Positions 25,431-34,821 of a stretch of DNA of 64,000 bases are shown piece by piece (the stretch's first letter is position 1; every line of letters starts with the position of its first letter). The notes below the pieces were generated by a model. It did not search any database. It was not told the origin of the DNA and saw nothing but the letters and a program-made list of their open reading frames with translations. The stretch lies in contig DIUT01000063.1 of assembly GCA_002423105.1 (NCBI GenBank), positions 55,710 to 119,709 of the forward strand. The letters are read 5' to 3'. The translations under genes were made by a program, and so were the position numbers. This stretch comes from Geobacter sp. UBA6151. Lineage in GTDB: Bacteria > Desulfobacterota > Desulfuromonadia > Geobacterales > Pseudopelobacteraceae.

Positions 25431-25817
25431 CTATTTCTGCTGTTCCAGTTCAAATGCCTTTTTTGCCCTTTTCTCGGCCTGCCCCGCTTTTTCAGCAGCG
25501 GCTTCCGCGCGTTTTGCGGCTGCTTCAGCCCGTGAAACATCGGCCCCCATTTTCTTCATGTCGGCTGTCAGGCCCTTAATCTCATCGAGCGCTTTTTGTG
25601 ACATGTTGCGCGCATCTTCGAGCGCCTTTCGCTCATCCAGCGACAGATTCTGTCTGCCGGCAAGCTGGTTCACCTTGCCGTCAAGCGTGAGAACCCTTGT
25701 CTCCAGCATGCCCAGTCTGTCCGATAACGCGTTTGTCTTTTGCAGGACGTATTCTTCGGTGGCACAGCCGGAAAGGATCAGGCTCAGCGACAGTCCGGCA
25801 AGCATGGTTCTTTTCAT
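25431..25817 (-). CDS. Small coiled-coil outer-membrane lipoprotein (Lpp-like)
   Basis: A 128-residue lipoprotein. The start at 25817 has AAGGAG upstream and gives a signal ending LILSGC, a lipobox with Cys18 as the lipidated residue. The rest is a continuous helical, heptad-like region with an Ala-rich stretch (RAEAAAKRAEAAAEKAGQA) and a lysine at the very C-terminus (ELEQQK), as in Braun-type lipoproteins linked to peptidoglycan by L,D-transpeptidases. It lies 2 bp before the L,D-transpeptidase gene in one operon. The C-terminal Lys as an attachment site is an inference. Confidence 0.8.
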   Translation of the reverse strand: MKRTMLAGLSLSLILSGCATEEYVLQKTNALSDRLGMLETRVLTLDGKVNQLAGRQNLSLDERKALEDARNMSQKALDEIKGLTADMKKMGADVSRAEAAAKRAEAAAEKAGQAEKRAKKAFELEQQK

Positions 25818-26013
25818 AACCGTTCTCCTTACTGGTGGTATGGTGTTGCTCAAGGCACTATCATCTGGCAAAGCATATAGCATGCCATGTTGTAACTATG
25901 CTGAATGATTTGTGATTTATGTAAAGTATGCAGGGGATGGATGTTAGGATCATCTTCCGGCGGAAGCTGGCGAATGCCGGAAAGGGCACTATTCATGCGG
26001 AAATATACCACAT

Positions 26014-26038
26014 GTTAAGAAAGTACGCGGTGTTACTT
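26014..26038 (+). promoter_or_regulatory. TGTTA direct-repeat element, copy 2
   Basis: TGTTAAGA (26014-26021) and TGTTACTT (26031-26038) are 17 bp apart. The surrounding ATGTTAAGAAAGTxACG matches 10628-10644 almost base for base. It lies 135 bp before the NtrC-type activator gene, so autoregulation or control by a common factor is possible. Confidence 0.42.
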
Positions 26039-26172
26039 ATGTGTCTGAAACGCCGGACGTCAGCCGGTCGCCGTTCCTGACGTCAAGGGAACGCGCCGGG
26101 TGCCCTATGGTTTTTAGCCGCTTGACAGTGGTGAAATCGGGTGGATAATTAAATGAATCAAGGAGGAATGGC

Positions 26173-27606
26173 ATGCATACCATTATCAACTCGCTTCCCC
26201 CGATTCTGCTGGTAGATGATGATCCGGTGATTCTTGAAATCAGTATCTCCGCCCTCGAAGGTGAGGGGATCACGAACATTGCAGTGCTGAACGACAGCAG
26301 AAAAATCATGCAGTTTCTGGAAACCAACCCGGTTTCCCTGATTATCCTCGATCTGATGATGCCCCATGTAACCGGTATTGATCTGCTTCCCCCCCTGATA
26401 CGTGAATATCCCCACATCCCCGTCATTGTCATGACCTCTTCGGATGACATTGAAACGGCTGTGTACTGCATCAAGACCGGGGCTGCCGACTACCTTACCA
26501 AGCCGATGGAGATTGAGCGGCTGCTGTCCAGTGTCCAGAAGGCGTTGCTGGTTAATGAGTTGAGCCGGGAAAACATCAGCCTGCGGGAATATCTGCTCAA
26601 TGATTGCCTTGAACATCCGGAGGCGTTTGAGGAGATCATTACTTCAAGCAAAAAGATGCGGGCCATTTTTCAGTATATCGAGGTTGTTGCAAAATCCGAC
26701 CAGCCGGTGCTGATTACGGGAGAAACCGGTGTCGGCAAGGAACTGATTGCCCGTTCCATTGCCCGTCTCAGCGCCAAAAAAGGGGCGTTTGTAACGGTCA
26801 ATGCCGCAGGGCTTGACGACAATATGTTTTCGGACACGCTGTTCGGCCACAAGAAAGGCGCCTTTACCGGCGCGGACCAGAATCGGGAGGGGCTGGTCTG
26901 TGCTGCTGCCGGCGGTACGCTTTTTCTGGACGAAATCGGCGATCTGAATGAAACCTCGCAGATCAAACTGCTACGCCTGATACAGGAACAGGAGTTCTAT
27001 CCCACCGGTTCAGACGTGCTGAGAAAAACCGATGCGCGGATCATTGTCGCCACCAACCATGATCTTGCCAAGTTGATTACTGCCGGTAAGTTTAGAAAAG
27101 ACCTCTACTACCGGCTCTGCTCACACCGCATCCATATCCCTCCGCTCAGTGAGCGGAGAGAGGATATTGCGTTTTTGCTGGATCACTTTCTGGAAAAGGC
27201 TTCAAAATCGCTGAAAAAACCAAAACCGACGCCTTCCCGGGAGGTGGTGGCGCTGCTTTCAACCTATAACTTTGATGGAAACATTCGTGAGCTGAACGCC
27301 ATGGTTTTTGATGCAGTGGCCAGATACTCAAGCGGCTTGTTGACATTGGACTACTTTACCGGGCTGACGAAGGCTGATCTGCCTGCCCCTGACATTGCGC
27401 AGTTCTTGCCCAAAAAGGACCTGGATGAAGCATTGTATGCCCATTTCGGACGGTTCCCCACCATTAAGGAAGTGGAAGACTATCTGATTTCTACGGCCAT
27501 GGGGCTGACGAACGGCAACCAGCGCTCTGCCGCTGTTCTGTTAGGCATCGCCCGGCAGACACTAAGCAAACGCCTGAACAATACAGCAGCGGATGTTGAA
27601 TCGTAG
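26173..27606 (+). CDS. NtrC-family sigma-54-dependent response regulator
   Basis: A 477-residue activator. The receiver domain (about 10-125) has the acidic pocket VDDD and phospho-acceptor Asp60 in ILDLMMP, and Lys110 in YLTKP. The AAA+ domain (about 150-385) shows Walker A GETGVGKE (183-190), the sigma-54-contacting loop GAFTGA (229-234), Walker B LFLDEIGD and the FRKDLYYRL segment. A Fis-type helix-turn-helix ends the protein (RSAAVLLGIARQTLSKRLN). It should activate RpoN promoters when phosphorylated by a partner kinase, which is not adjacent. AAGGAGG lies before the ATG. TGTTA-type repeats flank the gene on both sides. Confidence 0.92.
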   Translation: MHTIINSLPPILLVDDDPVILEISISALEGEGITNIAVLNDSRKIMQFLETNPVSLIILDLMMPHVTGIDLLPPLIREYPHIPVIVMTSSDDIETAVYCIKTGAADYLTKPMEIERLLSSVQKALLVNELSRENISLREYLLNDCLEHPEAFEEIITSSKKMRAIFQYIEVVAKSDQPVLITGETGVGKELIARSIARLSAKKGAFVTVNAAGLDDNMFSDTLFGHKKGAFTGADQNREGLVCAAAGGTLFLDEIGDLNETSQIKLLRLIQEQEFYPTGSDVLRKTDARIIVATNHDLAKLITAGKFRKDLYYRLCSHRIHIPPLSERREDIAFLLDHFLEKASKSLKKPKPTPSREVVALLSTYNFDGNIRELNAMVFDAVARYSSGLLTLDYFTGLTKADLPAPDIAQFLPKKDLDEALYAHFGRFPTIKEVEDYLISTAMGLTNGNQRSAAVLLGIARQTLSKRLNNTAADVES

Positions 27607-27609
27607 AAA

Positions 27610-27635
27610 AAGTAACACCTCTGAAAAAAGTAACA
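27610..27635 (-). promoter_or_regulatory. TGTTA direct-repeat element, copy 3
   Basis: On the plus strand AAGTAACA occurs at 27610-27617 and 27628-27635, which is TGTTACTT twice on the minus strand with 18-bp spacing. It starts just after the activator stop codon and lies about 250 bp before glmS. Confidence 0.4.
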
Positions 27636-27779
27636 TCATGTAAAATATTCGCAAAATCAGCATGTTAGGCTGTTTGTGTTCTGTTTTTCCGCGATCCTGC
27701 AGGTAAAACGCTTCATGGCGAATCTGCCAATGTAATTATAACCTACTGATATCGTTGTTGTAATTTCCTCTCTTAAGCT

Positions 27780-27795
27780 TGGCACATATCGTGAT
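27780..27795 (+). promoter_or_regulatory. TGGCAC-N5-GTG motif before glmS
   Basis: TGGCACATATCGTGAT lies about 100 bp upstream of the glmS start. It shares TGGCACA-N4-GTGAT with the motif at 10490-10505 and the layout of that at 35244. A small hairpin (CAGCAG at 27811, CTGCTG at 27825) follows. No glmS ribozyme was recognised here. Confidence 0.35.
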
Positions 27796-27881
27796 GTATA
27801 GGCTACAAAACAGCAGGGGCATTTCTGCTGCAACCAGCATATACAAACATATGCCAACTTGATCTATGGAGGAAACGTATC

Positions 27882-29711
27882 ATGTGCGGAATAGTGGGAT
27901 ACATGGGAGAGCGGGACGCCATGCCGGTTATCATGAATGGCCTGAAGATGTTGCAATACCGCGGTTATGATTCTGCCGGAATCTGTACGATGGATTACGG
28001 CGCTGTTGAGATACGGCGTAGTTCAGGCAAGCTTGTAAACCTTGAACGCCTGCTTCAGAGCCAACCGTTGTACGGCACAATGGGCATCGGGCATACCCGC
28101 TGGGCCACCCACGGCAAACCGACGGTAAGCAATGCCCATCCCCACCGGGCAGGCTCAGTGGTGGTGGTGCATAACGGTATTATTGAAAACTATCAGATGC
28201 TGAAGAAGGAGTTGCTGCGCAAGGGACACCAATTTGAGAGTGAAACCGATTCCGAGGTTATCTCGCACCTTATTGACGAGAACCTCTCGAGCGGCCTTTC
28301 CTTTGAGCAGGCGGTGCAAAAGATGCTGATGGAGCTTGAAGGAGCCTATGCGCTGTGTGTGCTCAGTGAAACAGATGAGAAAACAATGATAGTCGCCAAA
28401 TCAGGCTCACCGATGATCGTCGGTATCAAAGGCAATGAGTACTTTGTTGCCTCGGATATGCCTGCCATTATTTCCAATACCCGTGACATGGTAATTATGG
28501 AAGATGGAGAAATGGCGGTTATTCGTAATGGTCAGGTGCGCTTTTCAACTATTTGGGGCCAGGAACTTACCAAAAAATCACACCATGTCGATTGGTCGCT
28601 GCTCGAAGCCGACAAACATGGTTTTCCCAATTACATGTTGAAAGAGATCCATGAACAGCCACAGGCCATCAAACATCTGATTGCCGGTTGCCTGTTGAAA
28701 GACAAGGGAGAGGTCGTTCTTGAGGGGCTTGGGCTTGATGATGCTGCATTGGGATCATTTGAACGGCTGTGCCTGATCGCCTGTGGAAGCTCCTGGCACG
28801 CGGCGCTGCTGGGGAAGTACATGATTGAAGAGCATTGCCGGGTGCCGGTTGATGTGGAGATTGCATCCGAGTTCAGGTATCGCGACCCTATCATATCTGA
28901 AAAAACGCTGGTGATTCCCATATCCCAGTCAGGAGAGACGGCAGATACGCTGGCAGCGTTACGGGAAGCAAAAAGAAAAAACAGTCATGTTGTGTCGATC
29001 TGCAATGTGGTTGATTCATCCATTGCCCGGGAGTCGGATGGGGTTATCTATACTCACGCCGGTCTTGAAATTGGCGTTGCTTCAACAAAGGCTTTTACCA
29101 ATCAGGCTATTGCCCTGTACCTGCTGACTATCCGGCTTGGCTCTGCACGGGGTGTTATTGACCGGAGAAAGAGTCTGCAGATGATTGCCGACCTTGCAGA
29201 ACTCCCGTCTTTGATGGAGAAAACCTTGCGGCTGGATTTCAGCACGGAAGAGATCGCCTGTGAGTATCTGACCCTGTGGGATGCCATCTATCTGGGGCGT
29301 GGTCTGTGTCACCCCATTGCTCTTGAAGGAGCGCTCAAGCTCAAGGAAATATCGTATATCCATGCTGACGGGTATCCTGCCGGTGAGATGAAGCATGGCC
29401 CGATTGCCCTGATTGACCGGGATATGCTGGTATTTGTGCTGGCGCCCAATGACCGTCATCTGGCCAAGGTCAGGGCGAACATGGAGGAAGTTGTCGCCCG
29501 TGGCGGTCGGGTTATAGTACTTTGTACCGAAGGAGATCACGAAACCGGTAAAAAAGCCGAGTTTACCCTTGAAATTCCCTGGGCGGGAGAAATCCTGTCC
29601 CCTGTTTTGTTTAACGTGGCGCTGCAGTTGCTGGCGTACAATTTTGCTATTCTAAAAGGTAAGGATGTTGATCAACCCAGAAACCTGGCAAAGAGTGTCA
29701 CGGTTGAATGA
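27882..29711 (+). CDS. glmS: Glutamine-fructose-6-phosphate aminotransferase (isomerizing)
   Basis: A 609-residue GlmS of the usual length. The glutaminase domain starts MCGIVGYMG with Cys2 as nucleophile and has LQYRGYDSAGI and GHTRWATHG. Two SIS domains follow, with IACGSSWHAALLGKY, SQSGETADT and the C-terminal HADGYPAGEMKHGPIALI and NLAKSVTVE end, all diagnostic. It makes glucosamine-6-phosphate, the first step to UDP-GlcNAc, needed for cell wall, LPS and for amino sugars of the polysaccharide locus. Sitting inside the EPS regulatory cluster, it may be co-regulated with polysaccharide production; whether the genome has another glmS cannot be seen. Confidence 0.97.
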   Translation: MCGIVGYMGERDAMPVIMNGLKMLQYRGYDSAGICTMDYGAVEIRRSSGKLVNLERLLQSQPLYGTMGIGHTRWATHGKPTVSNAHPHRAGSVVVVHNGIIENYQMLKKELLRKGHQFESETDSEVISHLIDENLSSGLSFEQAVQKMLMELEGAYALCVLSETDEKTMIVAKSGSPMIVGIKGNEYFVASDMPAIISNTRDMVIMEDGEMAVIRNGQVRFSTIWGQELTKKSHHVDWSLLEADKHGFPNYMLKEIHEQPQAIKHLIAGCLLKDKGEVVLEGLGLDDAALGSFERLCLIACGSSWHAALLGKYMIEEHCRVPVDVEIASEFRYRDPIISEKTLVIPISQSGETADTLAALREAKRKNSHVVSICNVVDSSIARESDGVIYTHAGLEIGVASTKAFTNQAIALYLLTIRLGSARGVIDRRKSLQMIADLAELPSLMEKTLRLDFSTEEIACEYLTLWDAIYLGRGLCHPIALEGALKLKEISYIHADGYPAGEMKHGPIALIDRDMLVFVLAPNDRHLAKVRANMEEVVARGGRVIVLCTEGDHETGKKAEFTLEIPWAGEILSPVLFNVALQLLAYNFAILKGKDVDQPRNLAKSVTVE

Positions 29712-29743
29712 GACCCGATAAATAACGAGGGAGGAACAGAAGC

Positions 29744-32593
29744 GTGAGTGATGGTTCAAGAATCGTGGTTTTTGAGGATGATGCTGTTGCAGCTGAGTTT
29801 CTTGCAAAATCGCTTTCCTCCCTCGGGTATGATGTCGTGGCGGTCTTTGGCAGTGCTCAGGAAGCAATCAACGATGTGCTTGAAGCCCGGCCGGAACTGA
29901 TCCTGATGGATATCAAGCTGAGCGGTGAGATGGATGGTATTGCGGCAGCGGAACAGATTAATACCTATCAGGATGTTCCAATCATCTTTCTCACCGCCTG
30001 CATTGACGACGCCACCTTTAATCGCGCAAAAAACACCAATGTCTTCGCCTATTTGTCAAAACCGATCGATGTCAATGATCTGAATCACTGCCTTGAACTG
30101 ACGCTGCGCAAGCATGCCTATGAGCGTGCGCTGAAACAGATGGAAAATTCCGTGCGCATGAGTGAGCAGAAAAACCGTGCGCTGCTAAAGGCGATTCCTG
30201 ATCTTATCCTGCGTTGCCGACGTGACGGCACGATCCTTGATAGCACTGTTCCCCAAACCAGAGAATTCAGTTTCCTGCCTGCCAGCATTGCCGGAAAAAA
30301 TATTACCAACCTGCTTTGCTCAGCTGCATCCGACAAAGACAATGACGAGATCATGCAGTGGCTCCAGTCGGACGACCTGCAGTATGTCTGTGTCAAACTG
30401 TCGGTAAACGGTATTCCAAAACATCTTGAAGTCCGTTCCGTGGGCAGTGGACCTGATGAAGTTATCGCCATTGCGCGGGATATCACCGAACGGGTCCAAG
30501 CGGAAGAGAAAATCAAGCGCTATGTGCATGAACTGGAAAAGTCCCGTGAACAGATCGTGCAACAGTCACGTGACCTGATTGCTGCTCACACACTGGCTGA
30601 AGCTGCCAACCAGGCAAAAAGTGATTTTCTGGCCACCATGAGTCACGAGATTCGCACACCAATGAACAGCGTCATCGGTATGGCAGATCTGCTGAGCAAA
30701 ACGGGTCTGTCAGAACAACAACAGTTCTTTGCCAACAATATTCTTGATTCTGCTGCTAATCTGCTGGAAATTATTGATGATATTCTTGATTTTTCAAAAA
30801 TAGAGTCGGGAAGCATTGAAATAAAGCCGGCTCCCTTTGATCTGCGTACTGTATGTGATGATGTGGGAGAGTTGCTGGCTCCCAAAGCTGCCGACAAGCA
30901 GATTGAGATCATGGTTGACTGTCCTATGGATATTCCGACCCATCTGGTGGGTGATGCCGGGCGGATCAGGCAGGTTCTGGTGAACCTGGTCGGCAATGCT
31001 GTCAAGTTCACAGATCACGGGTATGTGGTCATTGAGGTTGAGCGTATTGGCGTCACGGAGCAGGATGTATATCTGAGAATCAATGTCAAAGATACCGGAA
31101 TTGGCATCCCTGAAGAGAGTAAGGGGCAGCTCTTTCAGCGGTTTTACCAGATTGATTCCGCCGGTAGCCGCAAACACAGTGGTACCGGGCTTGGTCTTGC
31201 CATCAGCAGAAACCTGATTGAAATCATGGGAGGCGCCATAGGAGTAGAGAGCACGCCAGGCAGCGGTTCAACCTTCTGGTTTACCCTGGAGTTGCCCCGG
31301 GTCAGGCAGGAGCGCCCTGGGGCATTATTATCGCCGGAGTTAGCGGGAGTTCGTGTGCTGATTGTGGACGATCTCAAGGAGAATCGTCAGGTTCTGCATA
31401 ATTACCTTGCCTTCTGGGGATTGCGTTGCAGTGAGGCCCCCTCTGCCGAGGAAGGGCTATATATGATGCAGTATGCGCTCTTCGATAATGATCCGTTCAG
31501 TATTGTGCTGATCGATCAGAACATGCAGGGAGTGGGCGGCATTGAACTGGGCAAGGCCATCAAGAAAGAAGCTTCATTGTGCGCAGCCCGTCTGATTCTT
31601 CTTTCCCAGAGCATACCCTTTGTGGAACAGCAGTCCAGTTTTCCGCAAATGGTATTTTCTGCTTTTTTGGCCAAACCGGTACGGATGCAGCGACTTATGG
31701 AAGCAATTTCCATCGTTATGGTCAATTCAGGCCAAAGCCCGCTCAGTAGCAACAAGTCGAGAATTGAGGCAACAGCATGTTCAAAACCCGAACATGAATC
31801 CGATAAATTCAAAGAAATACTGGTTCTTGTGGCAGAAGATAATCCGGGCAGTCAGGTGGTGGCATCCACCATGCTTGAGTTTATCGGTTGTCAGTCTCAT
31901 GTTGCTTCAAACGGAAGAGATGCGGTAACGATGGTGTGTCAAAACAACTACGATCTGGTGCTTATGGATTGCAATCTGCCTGATTTGAACGGCTTTGAGG
32001 CGACAGCTGAAATACGCAAGCGTGAGGGAGACAGGAAACACACCATAATCATTGCTCTTACCGCAAATGCAATTAAAGGTTACCGGGAAAAATGTCTCAT
32101 GGCCGGAATGGATGATTATCTGAGCAAGCCGATCCGGTCGGATGAGTTGGAGCAGATGCTGGAGCGCTGGGTGTTTTCAACCGGTATGCAGGGAATATCT
32201 CTCCAGGCAGACGCTGCCACTGAGTGGAATGATGAAGATGTCTTTGACATTGTACGACTGAATAAGCTTATTACCATGTTTCGCAAGACCAATAAGGAAC
32301 TGCTTCAAACGGTTGTTGAACCGTTTTTGAAGAATGTCGAGGAACACTTGCCGAACCTGTACGTGGACGTTGAAGGCAGGAACTATTCCAGGATAGCGGA
32401 GACGGTACATTTTCTTCAGGGAGGAAGCAGGAACATTGGATTGAAGAAAATTACCAGGATATGTGCCGGTATCCAGAAAAATGCCACACGAAACCATTAC
32501 GCAAATGTACGGCAGCTTGTTGATTCACTGGAAATGGAGTTGCCGATTGTACGGCAACAGGTGGTTGAGATGAAAGCAAAAGGGATTTTCTAG
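29744..32593 (+). CDS. Hybrid sensor histidine kinase (REC-PAS-HK-REC-REC-Hpt)
   Basis: A 949-residue cytoplasmic phosphorelay protein. Order: receiver 1 (about 1-125, phospho-Asp in ILMDIKLSG), a PAS-like region (about 140-250), a coiled coil, the kinase core with His301 in MSHEIRTPMN, an HATPase domain (GTGLGLAISRN), receiver 2 (about 535-650, IVLIDQNMQG), receiver 3 (about 690-810, LVLMDCNLPD) and an Hpt domain (about 840-940). In the Hpt motif HFLQGGSRNIG the usual Lys is Gln, but the His is kept. The GTG start has a GGGAGGA site. It follows glmS after 32 bp. It may feed the NtrC-type activator or other regulators. Confidence 0.9.
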   Translation: MSDGSRIVVFEDDAVAAEFLAKSLSSLGYDVVAVFGSAQEAINDVLEARPELILMDIKLSGEMDGIAAAEQINTYQDVPIIFLTACIDDATFNRAKNTNVFAYLSKPIDVNDLNHCLELTLRKHAYERALKQMENSVRMSEQKNRALLKAIPDLILRCRRDGTILDSTVPQTREFSFLPASIAGKNITNLLCSAASDKDNDEIMQWLQSDDLQYVCVKLSVNGIPKHLEVRSVGSGPDEVIAIARDITERVQAEEKIKRYVHELEKSREQIVQQSRDLIAAHTLAEAANQAKSDFLATMSHEIRTPMNSVIGMADLLSKTGLSEQQQFFANNILDSAANLLEIIDDILDFSKIESGSIEIKPAPFDLRTVCDDVGELLAPKAADKQIEIMVDCPMDIPTHLVGDAGRIRQVLVNLVGNAVKFTDHGYVVIEVERIGVTEQDVYLRINVKDTGIGIPEESKGQLFQRFYQIDSAGSRKHSGTGLGLAISRNLIEIMGGAIGVESTPGSGSTFWFTLELPRVRQERPGALLSPELAGVRVLIVDDLKENRQVLHNYLAFWGLRCSEAPSAEEGLYMMQYALFDNDPFSIVLIDQNMQGVGGIELGKAIKKEASLCAARLILLSQSIPFVEQQSSFPQMVFSAFLAKPVRMQRLMEAISIVMVNSGQSPLSSNKSRIEATACSKPEHESDKFKEILVLVAEDNPGSQVVASTMLEFIGCQSHVASNGRDAVTMVCQNNYDLVLMDCNLPDLNGFEATAEIRKREGDRKHTIIIALTANAIKGYREKCLMAGMDDYLSKPIRSDELEQMLERWVFSTGMQGISLQADAATEWNDEDVFDIVRLNKLITMFRKTNKELLQTVVEPFLKNVEEHLPNLYVDVEGRNYSRIAETVHFLQGGSRNIGLKKITRICAGIQKNATRNHYANVRQLVDSLEMELPIVRQQVVEMKAKGIF

Positions 32594-33297
32594 GAGCTTA
32601 ACACCGGCCGTTCAAATGATGGTTTGATAAGCAGATTCTTGTTGTCGAGTATTTCAATTTCACCGGCCCGGCACAAGCGGGACAAGAGTCTGGATACGGT
32701 TTCTCTGGTAAGTGCGGCATAATCCGCAATATCCTTGTGGGTCATTTTAAAAGGAATAATCAGGCCCCGCTGGTCTTTTATGCCGTAAATGGAACTGACA
32801 TATGCCAGCACGGCTCTCAGTCGGGTTTCGGCATCGTTTAAGCTCAATACGCGCAGCATCATCCAGGATTCCCGCAACCGCTCACACAGCATGGAAATGA
32901 TCTCCTTCAGCACATTCTCGTTATTCATGAAATACGCCTCAAAATCAGTCTTGGAGATCAGGCCGACCGTGGCGTCTTCCATGGCAATGATTGTTGCCGG
33001 TTGACTCTTTCCGTCAAGCAGGGTCATTTCACCAAAAAACTCTCCTTTTTTGCGGATGACAAGAATCTGTTCCTTGCCATCCGGGTTTGTACGCACGACC
33101 TTGATTTTTCCTGAAAAAATCACATACATATAATTTTTTGAATCATCTTCCACCAGTATGACAGATCCTTTCTTATATTTTTTCTCCTGGATAATCTGAT
33201 ACAGCCTGTTCTGTTCGCTGGCAAGCAAACAGGAAAAGATCGGTATATGTTCAAGAGTCTTCCTGTGGCTCAAGGTTTCTTGCATGACAGACCCCAT
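32590..33297 (-). CDS. Crp/Fnr-family transcription regulator
   Basis: A 235-residue regulator. The cyclic-nucleotide-binding fold (about 15-130) contains KGSVILVEDDSKNYMYVIFSGKIKV and GEFFGEMTLLDGKSQPATIIA; a long C helix follows, then a winged helix-turn-helix (about 165-225) with MTHKDIADYAALTRETVSRLLSRL. The cysteine cluster of true FNR is absent, so it is not an oxygen-sensing Fe-S protein; a ligand such as cAMP or cyclic-di-GMP is possible, but the phosphate cassette is not canonical. Its stop overlaps that of the hybrid kinase tail to tail. The start could also be the ATG at 33285. Confidence 0.88.
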   Translation of the reverse strand: MGSVMQETLSHRKTLEHIPIFSCLLASEQNRLYQIIQEKKYKKGSVILVEDDSKNYMYVIFSGKIKVVRTNPDGKEQILVIRKKGEFFGEMTLLDGKSQPATIIAMEDATVGLISKTDFEAYFMNNENVLKEIISMLCERLRESWMMLRVLSLNDAETRLRAVLAYVSSIYGIKDQRGLIIPFKMTHKDIADYAALTRETVSRLLSRLCRAGEIEILDNKNLLIKPSFERPVLSS

Positions 33298-33348
33298 AAT
33301 TCCGCGGGTTATAGCAGCTGTGTGGCGGGCATTGCCATTGATTGCCGG

Positions 33349-34821
33349 TCAATGCTCTTTTTGCTTCGCTTCGTCCTCCGATATAAAACTGCGGAAAAGG
33401 AGATCAATGCCTTCCGTGGAAGGTCGGCTGCTTTGCGTAACGGATTGATCGCTCCCCTTGGCGTCAAGCGCATCATAGAAGAAGCGGAAGGTGTTTCTTC
33501 CGTCTCTTTTGGCGGCATACATCGCCATATCCGCTTTTTTCAACAGTGTATTGATGTCTGAACCATGCAGCGGATAGACGGCCACGCCTATACTGCTGCT
33601 AACGTAGGTTTGCTGGCCCACAATATCGAATGGTTTCTGGAACACACCTTTGACCTTTTCTGCAAAGGTGATGATGTCCTGGATTGAACTCACATCATTG
33701 ACAATGATGACGAATTCGTCACCGCCAAGTCTGCCCACCGTGTCGTACTGCCGCATGCATTTTTGCAGTTCCTGAGCCACGTTCTTGAGAAGCACATCGC
33801 CGGACAGGTGTCCCATGGTGTCGTTGATGGTTTTGAAGTTGTCCAGATCGACAATCATGACGGCCAGTAACGTGTTGTGCCGGGCTTCAAAGGCGAGCGC
33901 CTGCTTCAAGCGATCAAAGAGCAGTACGCGATTGGGCAGGCCGGTCAGGCTGTCATGGGTTGCCTTATGCCGTAACTGCTTCTCAACCCGCTCTCTGAGA
34001 ACAATTTCGTGCTTCAACTCTTTGTTTGTCTCATTCAGTTCGGTGTTCAGGAGCCGGATTTTATGTTCGGCATTCTTGAATTCCGAAATGTCACTCATGG
34101 AAATAATATGGGTAGTTGAACCGGGAAAGCGCTTGATATTTACATAAACAATTTTCCTGTTTCCTTCAGTATCAGTAAACTCCGCTTCAAAATGCGTGCG
34201 GATATTTCCTGAATCACTGGAAGCCTGGCGTAAGTGCTCCTCAACTTTACGGCATTCGTCAGCATCAAAGAACTCAGTCCAGGATTTATTGCGCTCTACC
34301 GACTCCTTTGAACAGCCGCTCATATGTTCAAACTCTTCATTGACCATGGCTATACCGCCATTCATGTCAACAACCATCATGGCATTGTCGCTTGCTTCAA
34401 AAATTGTGCGATATCTGTTTTCACTCTCTTTGAGACGTCTTTCAAACAGGTGCTTGAATAATGCTATCTCAATAGCAATTTTCAGCTGATACAGTTCATA
34501 GGGCTTGACGAGATAGGCATACGGATCAGTAAGCTTTGCCAATTCGAAAACTTCTTCATTGGTATTTGCCGTCAGGTAGATGATTGGAATATCAGTATGA
34601 CTGCGTACGGTTGTTGCTGCAGAGATTCCATCAATTTTTCCTCCCAGGGTAATATCCATCAGGATCAGATCGGGTTTGTCTTCATATGCCTTTTCAATCA
34701 CTTCCTCACCGGTTTGCACCACGCTGGTTACTTCGTATCCCATGCGCACCAATGACTGTATCAGGTAGGTAGCTGAAATGGTTTCGTCTTCAGCTATGAG
34801 TATTCTTGAATGTGTTGTCAT
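33349..34821 (-). CDS. Diguanylate cyclase response regulator (REC-PAS-GGDEF)
   Basis: A 490-residue protein with a receiver domain (about 1-125, phospho-Asp in LILMDITLGG), a PAS domain (about 135-265, RYRTIFEASDNAMMVVDMNG), a coiled coil and a GGDEF domain (about 300-465). The active-site motif GGDEF is intact and is preceded by RQYD at the right distance for the product-binding inhibitory site, so it should make cyclic-di-GMP with feedback control. A PilZ protein at 11011 could respond. It sits back to back with the EPS core cluster at 35332, across a 510-bp gap, which suggests a role in switching polysaccharide production. Confidence 0.93.
   Translation of the reverse strand: MTTHSRILIAEDETISATYLIQSLVRMGYEVTSVVQTGEEVIEKAYEDKPDLILMDITLGGKIDGISAATTVRSHTDIPIIYLTANTNEEVFELAKLTDPYAYLVKPYELYQLKIAIEIALFKHLFERRLKESENRYRTIFEASDNAMMVVDMNGGIAMVNEEFEHMSGCSKESVERNKSWTEFFDADECRKVEEHLRQASSDSGNIRTHFEAEFTDTEGNRKIVYVNIKRFPGSTTHIISMSDISEFKNAEHKIRLLNTELNETNKELKHEIVLRERVEKQLRHKATHDSLTGLPNRVLLFDRLKQALAFEARHNTLLAVMIVDLDNFKTINDTMGHLSGDVLLKNVAQELQKCMRQYDTVGRLGGDEFVIIVNDVSSIQDIITFAEKVKGVFQKPFDIVGQQTYVSSSIGVAVYPLHGSDINTLLKKADMAMYAAKRDGRNTFRFFYDALDAKGSDQSVTQSSRPSTEGIDLLFRSFISEDEAKQKEH

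Noticed and set aside
26173..27606. PrsR, the dedicated PEP-CTERM response regulator
   Set aside because: The protein fits the general NtrC family; I see no features that mark it specifically as PrsR, and the usual PrsK kinase is not adjacent.
27607..27881. Possible glmS ribozyme or riboswitch upstream of glmS
   Set aside because: Only a 6-bp hairpin is visible; the conserved core of the glmS ribozyme was not found, and it is not expected in this group.
32590..33297. Oxygen-sensing FNR
   Set aside because: The N-terminal cysteine cluster needed for the Fe-S centre is missing.
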